Source: Algoriphagus sediminis
GTDB lineage: Bacteria > Bacteroidota > Bacteroidia > Cytophagales > Cyclobacteriaceae
Reading direction: 5' to 3'
Assembly: GCF_030403435.1 (NCBI RefSeq)
Contig: NZ_JAUEPH010000003.1
Coordinates: forward strand, 310,001-374,000
Length of the DNA: 64,000 nucleotides
Shown: in pieces, positions 27,501 to 37,708 of the stretch
Layout: each line of letters opens with the position of its first letter
How positions within the stretch are numbered: position 1 is the stretch's first letter
Program-made: the position numbers and the translations under genes
The notes under the pieces: generated by a model
Databases searched by the model: none
The model's input: only the letters and a program-made list of their open reading frames with translations
Told to the model about the DNA's origin: nothing

Positions 27501-30500
27501 CTAGTTAGGTAAAATAATAATAAATTCTGTGTATTCACCGCTTTTGCTTTCTACTTCAAGCCTTCCGTTATGACCTTTGGTGATAATGTCATAACTCATT
27601 GAAAGGCCAAGTCCCGTTCCTGCCCCTGTGGGTTTGGTCGTAAAGAATGGCTGAAATATCTTAGATCTGATTTCCTCTGGTATGCCAGTCCCGTTATCCC
27701 GAACTCGGATTTCTACACCTTCTGGTATTTTTCTGGTTGAGACGGTTACTTTTGGAACCACTCCTCCTTGATCTTTTTGGTTCTTTTTTTTCTCTGTAGC
27801 GGCATAGAAGCCATTGTTGATCAGATTCAATAAAACTCGTCCTATGTCTTGTGGGACAATTTCTATCTTAGGTAGATTTTCATCTAGATTTAACTCAAAT
27901 TCTGCAGTAAAGGACTTATCCTTTGCTCTGAGACCATGATAGCTTAGACGAAGATATTCATCAGCCAGAAGGTTGATATCAGTTAGTTCCTTTTCATTCG
28001 AGCTATTTCGGGAATGCTGGAGCATTCCTTTCACAATAGAGTCTGCTCTTTTCCCGTGAAGATTTATTTTTGATAGGTTTTTCTCTATGTCGTCTAACAG
28101 TTCATTCACTAGTGTTTCATCAACTTTCTCTTTGCTTTTTTCTTCTCTAATTTCTTGAATCAGTTCATTACTCACCTCTGAGAAGTTATTCACAAAGTTC
28201 AGAGGGTTTTGAATTTCATGTGCTATTCCCGCGGTAAGTTCTCCAAGAGAAGCCATTTTTTCTGATTGAATAAGTTGTTCCTGGGTAGATTGCAGGTCTT
28301 CAATGGATTTTTTAAGCTGGGAAGTTCTGTGGTTTACTCGCTCTTCAAGTAATTTATTTTCCCGCTTCAGGTAAGATGATCGTACCTGCACAATGATGTA
28401 AATCAAAAGTCCAAGAAGGAAGGCATAAAGGAAAAATGCCCACCATGTTAGCCACCAAGGAGGAAGAATGGTAAATGAGAAAGTAGTAGGTTGGCTCCAA
28501 ACCCCAGAGAAATCCTTGGTAATTACTTTAAAAGTATATTCTCCAGGCAGGAGGTTGAAATAAGTTTTTGACCTGGGACTCTTAGTCACTTCGGACCATT
28601 CGCTGTCGGTGCCTTCTAAGACGTATCTGAACTCTATTTCATCCCTACTTTTGATTGTGGAGTTGGAATAAATGAAGGTGAGAGAATTCTGATGATGTGG
28701 GAGTGTCAAACCAATAGGTAATTTGCTCTTATTAGAGAGACTATCCCAAGTGATTTTGTTTTCAACGAGATAATTGAGTCCCATTTCATTTTCCAGAAGA
28801 CTGTCCTTTGCAGCTTCATAATTTTCCTTTTCGAAAAATTTTGGCCGCTGATCCATGATCTGAATCGCATCTAGTAAAGGAGGTAGAACTGATTTACCTT
28901 TGGTTATTGGATCCTGTAGATTGACGCTAAGTGCAGGGGATGCAGCCCACCACACTTTCCCAGTGGATGTGGCCACTGCAGTGGATTGATTGTAATCAGA
29001 AAAAGGATAGCCCTCAGCCCTTGCATAATTTGAAAATCTCCATGAAGAGTCCGAACTGCCTGTTTCTGGTTTGTCTATGACGACGATGCCGTTTTCTGTT
29101 CCGAGTTGAATCCTTCCTTGAGATATTATCATATCGTAAAGCGCCTCTGGGTAGAGACCATGCGCTCGATTTACATGAGTAATGGTGGTTCTGTCTTTAT
29201 TCAGGATTGAGATTCCTTTAGATCCACCAATAATCATTTCATCTTCAGGGGAAATAAGGAGAGCGGATTGATCCACTGTGAGAAGACCTTCAGTTACCCC
29301 AATATACTTTACCGTTTCGTTCTCAGGATCGATAATATTGATCCCAGAATTACTCACTAACCATACCTGTCCTAGCGAATCTTCTAGAATACCCCAAACA
29401 GTATCTCCAGCTATACCCGAGGAAGAATCTAATTTTTTCATGCTTCCTTTTTCCCTATCAAAAACCAGTAGTCCGGCACTGCTGGCAATCCAAATAGTAC
29501 TATCCGGTCTTTGTATTGCCCGCCAATTGAATAGAGCCGTTTCTGAGTTCGCTCCATATGATGTGATGGTTCGCTCTCCCAGATTAATGATGGCAAATCC
29601 TCCCACAGAGCCCAAAAACACCTCATTATCAGTGAGCTTCGAGAATCCCCGGTGATCATTGGACCCTATAGACGCTGGGATTTCGAGATACTTCAGCTCC
29701 TTTGATTTGGGATCATAAATATTTAGACCTCCATAGGTTGCTAGCCAAACACGAGATTCCTCATCTTCCATTATTCCCCAAGTGTCATTACTCACGAGTC
29801 CATCATCGGTAGAAAAATGCCGGGAGTCGGTGCCATGAGGATCATAGATTAAAAGTCCATTCGGCAAGGTTCCAGCCCAATATATCCCCTCTAAGTCGAA
29901 AATGGATACAGAAGGGGGACCCTGACCCAAAACCCATATGTTTAGGCCCGTTTCAATTCTTTTGAGTGTGGACTTGTTAGGGTAGTAAATGGTAAAATAG
30001 CCATTGGATCCAATCCAAACATTTTCTTCATCATCTAATTTGATATCCATTGGTGCTCCTTCAAATCCTTGGTCTTGAGCAATGCGTGACACGGTTTCAT
30101 TTTCAAGAGAAACAATGGAAAGGCCCGGAGAAAATGAATTCAATAGTACATCACCTTCTGATGTTTCGATAAAATCAAATATGTTAAAACTCTGCACCAG
30201 TGGATCGGATTTTAAAAGCTTGATAGAGGTTTTTTCGGGGTTAACGATACCTATGCCATTACTCAAGCCAATCCAAAGGTTGTCTTTAGAATCTTCAAAA
30301 ACCCCCATGGAACGTAGGACATTATACTCAGATGGGATGTTCCAAGTTGAAAGAGTTTTAGCCTCAAAGTCAATAAATTTAACTCCCGGGGTGGTCATCC
30401 CTCCCCAGAAATTTCCGTCCCGGTCAATATAACTCCTTGAAAAACCGTAGGGAAGATCAATAGTTTCCACAATTTCAGTGTCTGGATCAAGAATCAAAAG

Positions 30501-31172
30501 GCCTTTATAAAAGGTCGAAATCAATATTCTCCCGTCTGGAAAAAGATCCAAATCTGATATGGTATTTAATGTACCGGAAAAATCGCTTGTGATAATATCA
30601 TAAAGATGAAATTCACTTCCTGTAAATTTTATTAAACCTTGATCTGTACCGATCCAGTGAATCCCGTTATTGTCTATTATTTGACCATTAATTGAAGAGC
30701 CAGGTAGCCCTTGACCAGAGTTGAGGCTCAAGATACCTGCATTAATATTTTCCGCTTTTAGGGGGATTCCTGTAGCACTGATAATTGGCTCTGGGAGTAA
30801 AGCGAAAGTGGTTTTTAAGGTGTCTGTCTCAACCTCAAGTGAAAAAGGGATCTCTTCCAACTCGTCCCAATTAAAGTTTGTTACTTCTAAAGGGGCCTTG
30901 AGGGGTTCTTCTTCCTGTAGGTCAAAAGGGGTGGAGGGCAAGCGATCCAGGTCATACCGCATGGTTCTGCCCTTAGGAACGCTGTCCTGAGGAACCACCT
31001 TCCACGTAAAGGGTTTTCCTTCAGGCATCTCAAAAGCAACTGGTTTTGGGATCTCAAACCCAGATGGATTTTCTGGATAGGGGACCTCAGTCCTTTGCTG
31101 GCAAGAGAAAGCCAGAGCAAGAATTAGGATCAATCCGACCCTTGAAAAACCAGGGCTTTTAATTTTCTTCAT
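27501..31172 (-). CDS. Double-propeller Y_Y_Y histidine kinase, lipobox-containing
   Basis: 1223 residues. Order: lipoprotein-type signal ending LAFSC (about 24), a proline-rich extension to about 130, fourteen propeller blades with W-x-G/A-S/T motifs (about 140-760, two seven-blade propellers), a Y_Y_Y immunoglobulin-like domain (about 835-900), the juxtamembrane PPWWxTWW with one helix (908-928), a coiled coil, then a DHp helix with H985 in [14 protein letters not shown] and a HATPase domain with DNGTGIP and GTGLGLS. It senses in the periplasm and phosphorylates a receiver in the cytoplasm. No receiver is fused. Its start overlaps the upstream kinase gene by 14 bp, and a receiver gene follows within 2 bp. 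The catalytic core is nearly the same as in the upstream kinase. Confidence 0.93.
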   Translation of the reverse strand: MKKIKSPGFSRVGLILILALAFSCQQRTEVPYPENPSGFEIPKPVAFEMPEGKPFTWKVVPQDSVPKGRTMRYDLDRLPSTPFDLQEEEPLKAPLEVTNFNWDELEEIPFSLEVETDTLKTTFALLPEPIISATGIPLKAENINAGILSLNSGQGLPGSSINGQIIDNNGIHWIGTDQGLIKFTGSEFHLYDIITSDFSGTLNTISDLDLFPDGRILISTFYKGLLILDPDTEIVETIDLPYGFSRSYIDRDGNFWGGMTTPGVKFIDFEAKTLSTWNIPSEYNVLRSMGVFEDSKDNLWIGLSNGIGIVNPEKTSIKLLKSDPLVQSFNIFDFIETSEGDVLLNSFSPGLSIVSLENETVSRIAQDQGFEGAPMDIKLDDEENVWIGSNGYFTIYYPNKSTLKRIETGLNIWVLGQGPPSVSIFDLEGIYWAGTLPNGLLIYDPHGTDSRHFSTDDGLVSNDTWGIMEDEESRVWLATYGGLNIYDPKSKELKYLEIPASIGSNDHRGFSKLTDNEVFLGSVGGFAIINLGERTITSYGANSETALFNWRAIQRPDSTIWIASSAGLLVFDREKGSMKKLDSSSGIAGDTVWGILEDSLGQVWLVSNSGINIIDPENETVKYIGVTEGLLTVDQSALLISPEDEMIIGGSKGISILNKDRTTITHVNRAHGLYPEALYDMIISQGRIQLGTENGIVVIDKPETGSSDSSWRFSNYARAEGYPFSDYNQSTAVATSTGKVWWAASPALSVNLQDPITKGKSVLPPLLDAIQIMDQRPKFFEKENYEAAKDSLLENEMGLNYLVENKITWDSLSNKSKLPIGLTLPHHQNSLTFIYSNSTIKSRDEIEFRYVLEGTDSEWSEVTKSPRSKTYFNLLPGEYTFKVITKDFSGVWSQPTTFSFTILPPWWLTWWAFFLYAFLLGLLIYIIVQVRSSYLKRENKLLEERVNHRTSQLKKSIEDLQSTQEQLIQSEKMASLGELTAGIAHEIQNPLNFVNNFSEVSNELIQEIREEKSKEKVDETLVNELLDDIEKNLSKINLHGKRADSIVKGMLQHSRNSSNEKELTDINLLADEYLRLSYHGLRAKDKSFTAEFELNLDENLPKIEIVPQDIGRVLLNLINNGFYAATEKKKNQKDQGGVVPKVTVSTRKIPEGVEIRVRDNGTGIPEEIRSKIFQPFFTTKPTGAGTGLGLSMSYDIITKGHNGRLEVESKSGEYTEFIIILPN

Positions 31173-32526
31173 TCAGCGTAATGGTAAATGTGGTTCCCTT
31201 TCCCTCATTGGACTTAACTTTTAGTGTACCCCCGTGGCCTTTGGTGATGATATCATAACTCATACTTAAGCCTAGACCAGTACCTGATCCTGTAGGTTTG
31301 GTTGTGAAGAATGGTTGGAATATTTTGTTGACAATGTCCTTTGGAATTCCATCTCCATTATCATTCACGCTTATTTCTATGCCACCTGATCTCTTTTTTG
31401 TCGAAACTGTGACTAGAGGTTTATAATTACTAGAATCCTCCTTTTTGCTTTTCTCGTTTACAGCATAGAAAGCATTATTGATCAGATTCAGAAAAACTCT
31501 ACCAATGTCCTGAGGCACTACTTTCATTTCAGGCAAACCCTCTTCCAGGTTCAGCTCGAATTCGGCATTGAAGGATTTATCCTTGGCTCTCAGACCGTGA
31601 TAACTTAGACGGAGATATTCATCTGCTAGAAGGTTGATATCAGTTAACTCTTTTTCATCCCCGCTGTTGCGGCTGTGCTGTAGCATACCTTTCACGATAG
31701 AATCTGCCCGCTTGCCATGGGTTTGAATTTTGGATAGGTTTTGTGCTAAATCCGTGAATATCTCCTTGATCAATTCTGGATCTTGATCATCTTTTGATTT
31801 GGCAAATTCTTCTTGGATTTCTGCAATGAGCTCATTGCTCACTTCTGAAAAATTATTTACAAAATTCAGTGGATTTTGAATTTCATGAGCAATCCCTGCG
31901 GTGAGTTCACCGAGCGAAGCCATTTTCTCCGAATGCACTAATTGGTCCTGAGTTGCTTTTAATTCTTCCAAAGCTTTCTGTAGCTCTTCTTTTTGCTTGA
32001 CCAGAGCCTTGGTCCGGTCAGAGACCTCCATCTCCAAAGAGGCTCTGATCTCCTGAGTGATTTGATATTCTTTTTCTTTCTCCTCAGCTATTTTTCGCTC
32101 TTGCTCCAAAGCTTTTCTTTGCCTTCGGCCAAAAAGCCAAAGCCCGATTCCCCATATCAGAGAAAAAATTAAAATAGCCGCAATCACGTCTTCCCATGCT
32201 GTGGCAAAGCTGGGGAAGAAGCTTTCTACGATACCGACGAGGAAGGATAAAATAAGGGTCGGTGTCCAGCAAACGATAAAGTACTTTTTATGCCTGAATT
32301 GATCCACCATGTATATGGTGTAGGCGACAATTGCATAGACGGCCATTATTCCCAAGTCCCATAATAAGGTGATCCCTAACTTTGCCTCTGACATTACTCC
32401 CAGGAAGATGATCAATGCCATCCCATAGTTGAATCGGGTTCTCCAAAATTGACTTTCAGGACTTTTATCTAAATCCCTTCTGAGAAAGATGATAATAAAG
32501 AGAATTATAAAGGCGTCTAATCCCAT
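31159..32526 (-). CDS. Membrane histidine kinase without periplasmic domain
   Basis: 455 residues. The first 135 hold about five hydrophobic helices with short loops and no sizeable periplasmic part. A long coiled coil (138-200) with the [18 protein letters not shown] signature leads to DHp residue H214 and a HATPase domain (DNGDGIP, GTGLGLS). The input could be a membrane signal or a partner protein, because the neighbouring propeller kinases carry large sensors. The core region from H214 on is closely similar to that of the downstream propeller kinase, including the shared [20 protein letters not shown] segment, so one derives from the other by tandem duplication with a new sensor. It lies 17 bp after the upstream kinase. 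Confidence 0.9.
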   Translation of the reverse strand: MGLDAFIILFIIIFLRRDLDKSPESQFWRTRFNYGMALIIFLGVMSEAKLGITLLWDLGIMAVYAIVAYTIYMVDQFRHKKYFIVCWTPTLILSFLVGIVESFFPSFATAWEDVIAAILIFSLIWGIGLWLFGRRQRKALEQERKIAEEKEKEYQITQEIRASLEMEVSDRTKALVKQKEELQKALEELKATQDQLVHSEKMASLGELTAGIAHEIQNPLNFVNNFSEVSNELIAEIQEEFAKSKDDQDPELIKEIFTDLAQNLSKIQTHGKRADSIVKGMLQHSRNSGDEKELTDINLLADEYLRLSYHGLRAKDKSFNAEFELNLEEGLPEMKVVPQDIGRVFLNLINNAFYAVNEKSKKEDSSNYKPLVTVSTKKRSGGIEISVNDNGDGIPKDIVNKIFQPFFTTKPTGSGTGLGLSMSYDIITKGHGGTLKVKSNEGKGTTFTITLNEEN

Positions 32527-32543
32527 ACCGCAGGCTTGGTTTA

Positions 32544-35500
32544 TTAAGTTAAGGGTAAGATAATACTAAAAATGGTTCCTGTCTCCCCCTCCTTCATCTC
32601 ACTTATCGATTTGGCGCTCAGCTCTCCACCATGGGACTTAATGATATCATAGCTAAGTGATAGCCCGAGACCAGTACCTTTTCCAGTGGGTTTTGTCGTA
32701 AAAAATGGCTGGAATACTTTTTCCTTAATATCATCCGGAATCCCAGCACCATTATCAATTATCTGGATTTCTATACTCTTTTTATGCTTTTTGGTTTTTA
32801 CTGTAACCAATGGCTTAAAATCTGGATCTTTGAGATTCTTATCATGCTCATTTGCGTAGTAAAAGGCATTGTTTGTAATATTCAGAAGGACCTTTCCTAT
32901 GTCCTGTGGAATCACTACCACCTTGGGAAGTTTGGGATCCAGTTCTAATTTGTATTCAGTACGGAAGTCCTGGTCTTTAGACCTGATGGCATGATAGCTC
33001 AAACGCAAAAACTCATCCGCTAAAGCATTGATATCGGTTTCTTCTTTGTTTCCTGCACCCGTTCGGCTATGCTGGAGCATAGCTTTCACAATGGAATCTG
33101 CTCGTCTACCATGAGAACTTATCCGCTCAAGGTTATCCTTGATATCCCTGGCAATAGCAAAAACCTCCTCCGTGTCTTCTTTCTTTAGCTCTGCTTCCAT
33201 CTCCTCCATGAGCTCCTTGCTCACCTCGGAAAAGTTGTTCACAAAATTCAATGGATTCTGAATCTCATGAGCAATGCCCGCCGTGAGTTCACCAAGTGAA
33301 GCCATCTTTTCGGATTGAATAAGCTGAGATTGGGTAGCCTTAAGATTCTCATGGGAAGCTTCTAGCTCAGTGTAAGCTTTCTCGATTTGCTTAGCCTGCT
33401 CTAGTTCTCTTTCACGAGCTTTCTCCTGCTCCTTTTTTATTACCTGCCTCTTTTGATATTGACTGAAAGGATATAGTAGGGAGATCAAAAGGACTGCATA
33501 GATCAAATAGGCCCACCAGGTACGATACCATGGGGGAAGTACAATGAAAGAATATTGGGCAGGTTCAGACCATTCTCCCCCACCTCCTTCGGTGGGGCCG
33601 GTGTATCTTGCGATTACATTAAAAGTGTATTCGCCCTCCTGAATATTACCGAAACTAGCACTGGATTTTTTAACCACCGGACTCCAGCCCTGATCATACC
33701 CTTCCAGATAATACCTGTATTCGATCAAATCAGGTTTGGCCAACTCGTTTGTGATAAAGTTGATGTTTACTTGATTGTTTTTATAGGGAAGAGTCAGATT
33801 TTCCGGTAGGGCAAAGAAAGGAGTAATTCCATCAAATTGAATTTTATCAAACTGAGGCGACATTTCTTGCCTTTCCCTGGTGCTTAGGCTTCGCCCAAAA
33901 ACTTCCATTTCCTCAGCGAGTTCGGAATTAGAAATCGCAGATCCAGCCATTTCTGATTTGGCTCTTAGTAGATTATTCCAGGAAATCTGAGTCTCGTTGA
34001 TTTGAATTTCATTGATAGCTACAGATGGAACATTCGTATTCTTATTTAAAGCAGAATAGTTGAATCTGACTAGAGAGGTTTTATTGCTACCGGTACCAGC
34101 CCAAAGGTTTCCTTGTGAATCTAGAAACATTCCGTTTTGTCCATCTGTGAGGTCTCGAACAGGAAATCCGGTTTGGGCATGAAAAAATTCAATATTGCTG
34201 AGCGAATCCAGCTTCGCTCTTCCCGATTCCGGTGCATCGAATAAAGTAATTCCTAGATTGGTGCCTATTGCCATTTTTCCTTCGGGCAATTCGGATATTT
34301 GTAAAATCAGGTCATTGGGCAATCCATCTGAAACAGTAAAGTTTTCAAAAAGAGATTCTTTATACCCCTGGTTTATTATTTCCTCCAGCCTATCTAATTT
34401 TTCTTTAGGGACAAAGCTAAAACCATGTATGGTTCCTATCCAGAGATTGTCTTTGCTGTCTAGGGTTACTCTTTGCACACCATTATCTACGAGCCCCTGT
34501 TCGGTTGTGAAATTGATAAGATTTTCACCATCAAATCGACTCAGGCCTCCATCAATTGCCGCGATCCAAATATTACCCAAATGATCCTCTTCCAATCCAA
34601 GGATCGCATCACCGGCCAGTCCATTGGAGGAATTGATATTGGTAAAGGACTCTCCATCGAATTTGCTTACCCCGCCGCCGTCGGTCGCGAACCAGATGTT
34701 TCCGGATTGATCCTCCAGTATTCCATAAACATCATTTCCAGCAAGACCCTGTTTCATGGTGAAGTTTGAAAAGGTGGCTGATTCAGGCCCAACCACATTT
34801 CCATTGTACCTACTCGCACCTCCTCCTCCTGTTCCGAACCAAATGTTTCCACTGGAATCCTCGATTATGCTTAAAACAATATCATCAGCCAGCCCTTGGC
34901 TTTCTGAGTAATTTGTGAATTTGGTTCCGTCAAAGTGACTTACTCCTCCATAAACAGTCCCAAACCAGATATCATTGTTTTGGTCCTCTTCGATGCTCAT
35001 AACAATTTCCTCAGCCAGGCCTTGCTCCGTGGAGAAATTCACGAATCCCTCGCCCTCATAGCGTGTGATTCCACCTCCTTCGGTTCCAAACCAGAGCTTC
35101 CCATTTGAGTCCTCTGCCAAGGAATTGAGATTATTCGTGGGTAACCCATGAGCTTCCCGATAGGTGATGAATTTGCCCTGATTAAATTTGCTTGCGCCTT
35201 CGTTGGTTACTAACCAGGTTTCTCCTTTGGAGGTAGTGATCACTTGCCTTACAATCAAACCAGCAAGTCCATCACTTTGGTCGTAATGTTTAAAGGCTTT
35301 TCCATCATAGGTAGTTACCCCTGCTCCGATTATTCCAATCCAGATCAGTCCATTGGGGTCCTGGTAAAGGCTTCGGATTCGGTTTCCGGGGAGACCATCA
35401 CTTTCATTGAAAGTGGTAAAGGTATTACCATCCCATCTGGATAGTCCTCCTCCATTAGTTCCGATCCAAATAAAGCCATCCTCATCCTCAAGAAGTGAAA

Positions 35501-36311
35501 TTACTCCATCATTTGGAAGCCCCTCTATCACTGTATAATTTGAAAATTTTTCCCCATCAAATTTAGCTACACCCCCATTTAGCGTTCCAGCCCAGATTGC
35601 TTCATCCTGATCAACAATCACCGTAAAAACCTGATTGTCCAAGAGACCTTCCTCCGTGGAATAAGAAGTAAATTCCTTTCCATCATATTTTGTGATTCCT
35701 CCATCTAATGCACCAATCCAAATGACCCCATTTGAATCCTCAACTATACTTCGAACTTGATTGCCTCCTAATCCTTCAGCGGTGGTATAGTTTGTAAAAG
35801 TTCTGCCGTCAAAGCGACTGACTCCTCCACCATTGGTTCCAAACCACATATGCCCTCTGGAGTCTAAAAAAGCACAATTCACAGCATCTAATCCTAAGCC
35901 ATTGTCAGAGGTGTAGGAGGTAAATTGTGTGACTCCACCACTTCCAAGAAGATATGGGTTTCCTTCATCATCCAAAACTTCACGTCCCTCTCCATCGGTA
36001 AGGGTGGGTAATGGGTTAACGACAGGGACCTCAAATGGAATGACCTCCTCTGCTTCAGTTCCTCTGTTTTTTACGTAGAATCCTCCAGATTTTTGAGGTA
36101 CTTTCACAATCTGTGGAGACGGCACATTCGTCAATCGGACCACTTCAAGTGGTTTTCCCTTTGAAGGGTCACTTAGGTTAATTACTTCTGGCTCCTGCCA
36201 TACAGCTTTTTCCTTGGTTTGGCTTTGCTCTTCCGTAGAACAAGACCAGGAAAGAGCCAAAAGAATCAAAAATAAAAAATAAGAATGCTTTCTTAGCATT
36301 GAATCTCTCAT
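32544..36311 (-). CDS. Double-propeller Y_Y_Y histidine kinase with highly regular blades
   Basis: 1255 residues, first gene of the operon that ends with the REC-cyclase. A signal with lipobox ALSWSC opens it; an internal ATG at 36299 is an alternative start. A proline-rich stretch precedes about fourteen Reg_prop blades (about 130-720), unusually uniform, with consensus GLxxNxVxSIxEDxxGxIWFGT then GGGVSxFDGxxFTNY. A Y_Y_Y domain (about 855-920) and PPWYRTWW helix (927-947) follow. H1015 is the phosphoacceptor in [14 protein letters not shown]; the ATPase has DNGAGIP and [12 protein letters not shown]-rich inverted repeat sits inside the Y_Y_Y coding region. It probably reads a polysaccharide or other envelope ligand, by analogy with characterised double-propeller kinases. 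Confidence 0.93.
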   Translation of the reverse strand: MRDSMLRKHSYFLFLILLALSWSCSTEEQSQTKEKAVWQEPEVINLSDPSKGKPLEVVRLTNVPSPQIVKVPQKSGGFYVKNRGTEAEEVIPFEVPVVNPLPTLTDGEGREVLDDEGNPYLLGSGGVTQFTSYTSDNGLGLDAVNCAFLDSRGHMWFGTNGGGVSRFDGRTFTNYTTAEGLGGNQVRSIVEDSNGVIWIGALDGGITKYDGKEFTSYSTEEGLLDNQVFTVIVDQDEAIWAGTLNGGVAKFDGEKFSNYTVIEGLPNDGVISLLEDEDGFIWIGTNGGGLSRWDGNTFTTFNESDGLPGNRIRSLYQDPNGLIWIGIIGAGVTTYDGKAFKHYDQSDGLAGLIVRQVITTSKGETWLVTNEGASKFNQGKFITYREAHGLPTNNLNSLAEDSNGKLWFGTEGGGITRYEGEGFVNFSTEQGLAEEIVMSIEEDQNNDIWFGTVYGGVSHFDGTKFTNYSESQGLADDIVLSIIEDSSGNIWFGTGGGGASRYNGNVVGPESATFSNFTMKQGLAGNDVYGILEDQSGNIWFATDGGGVSKFDGESFTNINSSNGLAGDAILGLEEDHLGNIWIAAIDGGLSRFDGENLINFTTEQGLVDNGVQRVTLDSKDNLWIGTIHGFSFVPKEKLDRLEEIINQGYKESLFENFTVSDGLPNDLILQISELPEGKMAIGTNLGITLFDAPESGRAKLDSLSNIEFFHAQTGFPVRDLTDGQNGMFLDSQGNLWAGTGSNKTSLVRFNYSALNKNTNVPSVAINEIQINETQISWNNLLRAKSEMAGSAISNSELAEEMEVFGRSLSTRERQEMSPQFDKIQFDGITPFFALPENLTLPYKNNQVNINFITNELAKPDLIEYRYYLEGYDQGWSPVVKKSSASFGNIQEGEYTFNVIARYTGPTEGGGGEWSEPAQYSFIVLPPWYRTWWAYLIYAVLLISLLYPFSQYQKRQVIKKEQEKARERELEQAKQIEKAYTELEASHENLKATQSQLIQSEKMASLGELTAGIAHEIQNPLNFVNNFSEVSKELMEEMEAELKKEDTEEVFAIARDIKDNLERISSHGRRADSIVKAMLQHSRTGAGNKEETDINALADEFLRLSYHAIRSKDQDFRTEYKLELDPKLPKVVVIPQDIGKVLLNITNNAFYYANEHDKNLKDPDFKPLVTVKTKKHKKSIEIQIIDNGAGIPDDIKEKVFQPFFTTKPTGKGTGLGLSLSYDIIKSHGGELSAKSISEMKEGETGTIFSIILPLT
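33578..33597. repeat. GC-rich inverted repeat inside a propeller kinase gene
   Basis: Perfect 7-bp arms (CCCCACC at 33578-33584, GGTGGGG at 33591-33597) with a 6-nt loop. It encodes part of a glycine-rich loop (GPTEGGGGE) that the paralogous kinases lack at this place. Its base composition stands out from the AT-richer gene around it. Confidence 0.6.
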
Positions 36312-36437
36312 TAGGTAATAATCCAGAAAACTTGACTTTTGGATTTTGATTGGTGATATAAAAACTGAATTATATCTTCAGAAAAACGATTTCTATCAAA
36401 ATTTAGGGTTTTTTCTGATACTCTGATGGATTTAACC

Positions 36438-36454
36438 AAAGAAAGTACTTTCGA
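36438..36454 (-). promoter_or_regulatory. Candidate operator shared by two signalling operons, copy B
   Basis: On the minus strand this 17-bp stretch reads TCGAAAGTACTTTCTTT, and its centre (36441-36452) is a perfect 12-bp palindrome, GAAAGTACTTTC. A nearly identical stretch lies at 39024-39040 upstream of the FIST-kinase operon (15 of 17 bases the same). It is 127 bp upstream of the propeller kinase start. Function is inferred from position and similarity only. Confidence 0.4.
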
Positions 36455-36537
36455 TCAGTGACTTCACAATATTTACGCGCAACAATGTTGCAAAAAACTA
36501 GTCGTTCCACTTAAGATGTTTACCAGATTAGGGAAGC

Positions 36538-37659
36538 TCAATTTTTTAAATGAAGCGTCTGATTTCTGTTGATACTGGTTACATTTTTTAAAATCGCAAT
36601 GAAAGTGGCTCCTTCCCCTTCTTGGCTTTCTGCCTCCAGTGTTCCTCCATGGGTCTTGATAATGTCATAGCAAAGACTTAACCCAAGCCCTGTTCCGGAA
36701 CCCGAGGGCTTTGTGGTGAAGAAGGGTTGGAATATTTTATCTCGGATGCTTTCCGGTATACCCGTGCCGTTGTCTTTGACTTTGAGTACAATATCTATTT
36801 TGCCATTTTCTTGAGGAATGGACCTTGTCGTTATTTCAATAGTGGGAAAATAATGGGGGTCAGGAATATTGATTTTCTTTTGATGTACTGAATAGATTGC
36901 ATTGTTGATAAGGTTCAGTATCATTTTACCTATTTCTTTGGGAGAAATATAAACTTTGGGTAGTCTCCTTTCCAGTTTCATGACTTGATCCAAGCCAAAT
37001 TCATTTCCATCTTCGATTTTATATTTGGTTAAAAAGCTATGATAGGCGATGTTTCTGAACACATTGATCAAGACATTTAGGTCAGTCCACTCCTTTCTGC
37101 TGACACCTTTTTTGCTATGCTCCATCATATTTTTCACAATGGCATCAGCGTGAATCCCATGTCTACGGATTTTTTTTAAATTGGAACGGACATCCTCAAT
37201 GAGCCGATTCAAAAGTTCTGGATCTCTCTGAGAATCTGGTTTATTTATTTCCTCCAGGACTTCCTCCAGCATTTCATCACTGACCTCTGAGAAGTTGTTT
37301 ACAAAATTCAATGGGTTTTGAATCTCGTGGGCAATACCCGAAGTAAGCTCGCCTAGTGAAGCCATTTTTTCGGAATGGATTAACTGCGCTTGGGTATCCT
37401 TTAATTCTTCTATCGTTTTTTGTAGTTCTACATTTGAGTTCTCTACTATTTTCTGTTTGTTTTCTAATTCTTCAATCGTCTCTTCCAGTAGAATCCCTGT
37501 AGTCTTTTTGACCTTCTCCGTTTTCTCGAGCTTAAATTCCGTAATCGCCCACTTCTTATTGGCCTCTTGAAGAGTTTTAGTTATTTCCTCTCTGAGACCA
37601 TCATCGATATGATCAAGGCTATTGATTAAATCTTGTATTTTCTTTAAATGAGGATTCAT
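36538..37659 (-). CDS. Soluble histidine kinase paired with FIST protein
   Basis: 373 residues, no membrane helix and no sensor domain. Residues 1-95 are helical coiled coil (KTEKVKKTTG, EELENKQK), then DHp residue H111 in [14 protein letters not shown] and a HATPase domain ([16 protein letters not shown], then a C-terminal GEGATF). A kinase with no sensor must take its signal from a partner; the FIST-domain protein encoded 49 bp upstream is the obvious candidate. FIST proteins of the NosP type are known to bind haem and inhibit co-encoded kinases in response to nitric oxide. Only the DHp helix surface is shared with the propeller kinases of the neighbouring operon. Confidence 0.9.
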   Translation of the reverse strand: MNPHLKKIQDLINSLDHIDDGLREEITKTLQEANKKWAITEFKLEKTEKVKKTTGILLEETIEELENKQKIVENSNVELQKTIEELKDTQAQLIHSEKMASLGELTSGIAHEIQNPLNFVNNFSEVSDEMLEEVLEEINKPDSQRDPELLNRLIEDVRSNLKKIRRHGIHADAIVKNMMEHSKKGVSRKEWTDLNVLINVFRNIAYHSFLTKYKIEDGNEFGLDQVMKLERRLPKVYISPKEIGKMILNLINNAIYSVHQKKINIPDPHYFPTIEITTRSIPQENGKIDIVLKVKDNGTGIPESIRDKIFQPFFTTKPSGSGTGLGLSLCYDIIKTHGGTLEAESQEGEGATFIAILKNVTSINRNQTLHLKN

Positions 37660-37708
37660 AAAATGGGCTCCCTTGATTCCAGATTAGAAAAAGACCGCAG
37701 AATAATTT

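Noticed and set aside
34600..35900. Short direct repeats in the propeller kinase gene at 32544
   Set aside because: They encode successive Reg_prop blades with the same consensus, so they are protein repeats rather than mobile DNA.
36479..36491. GCAACAATGTTGC palindrome followed by an A run
   Set aside because: The A run is on the wrong side to act as a terminator for the minus-strand kinase upstream, and the stem is only 5 bp.
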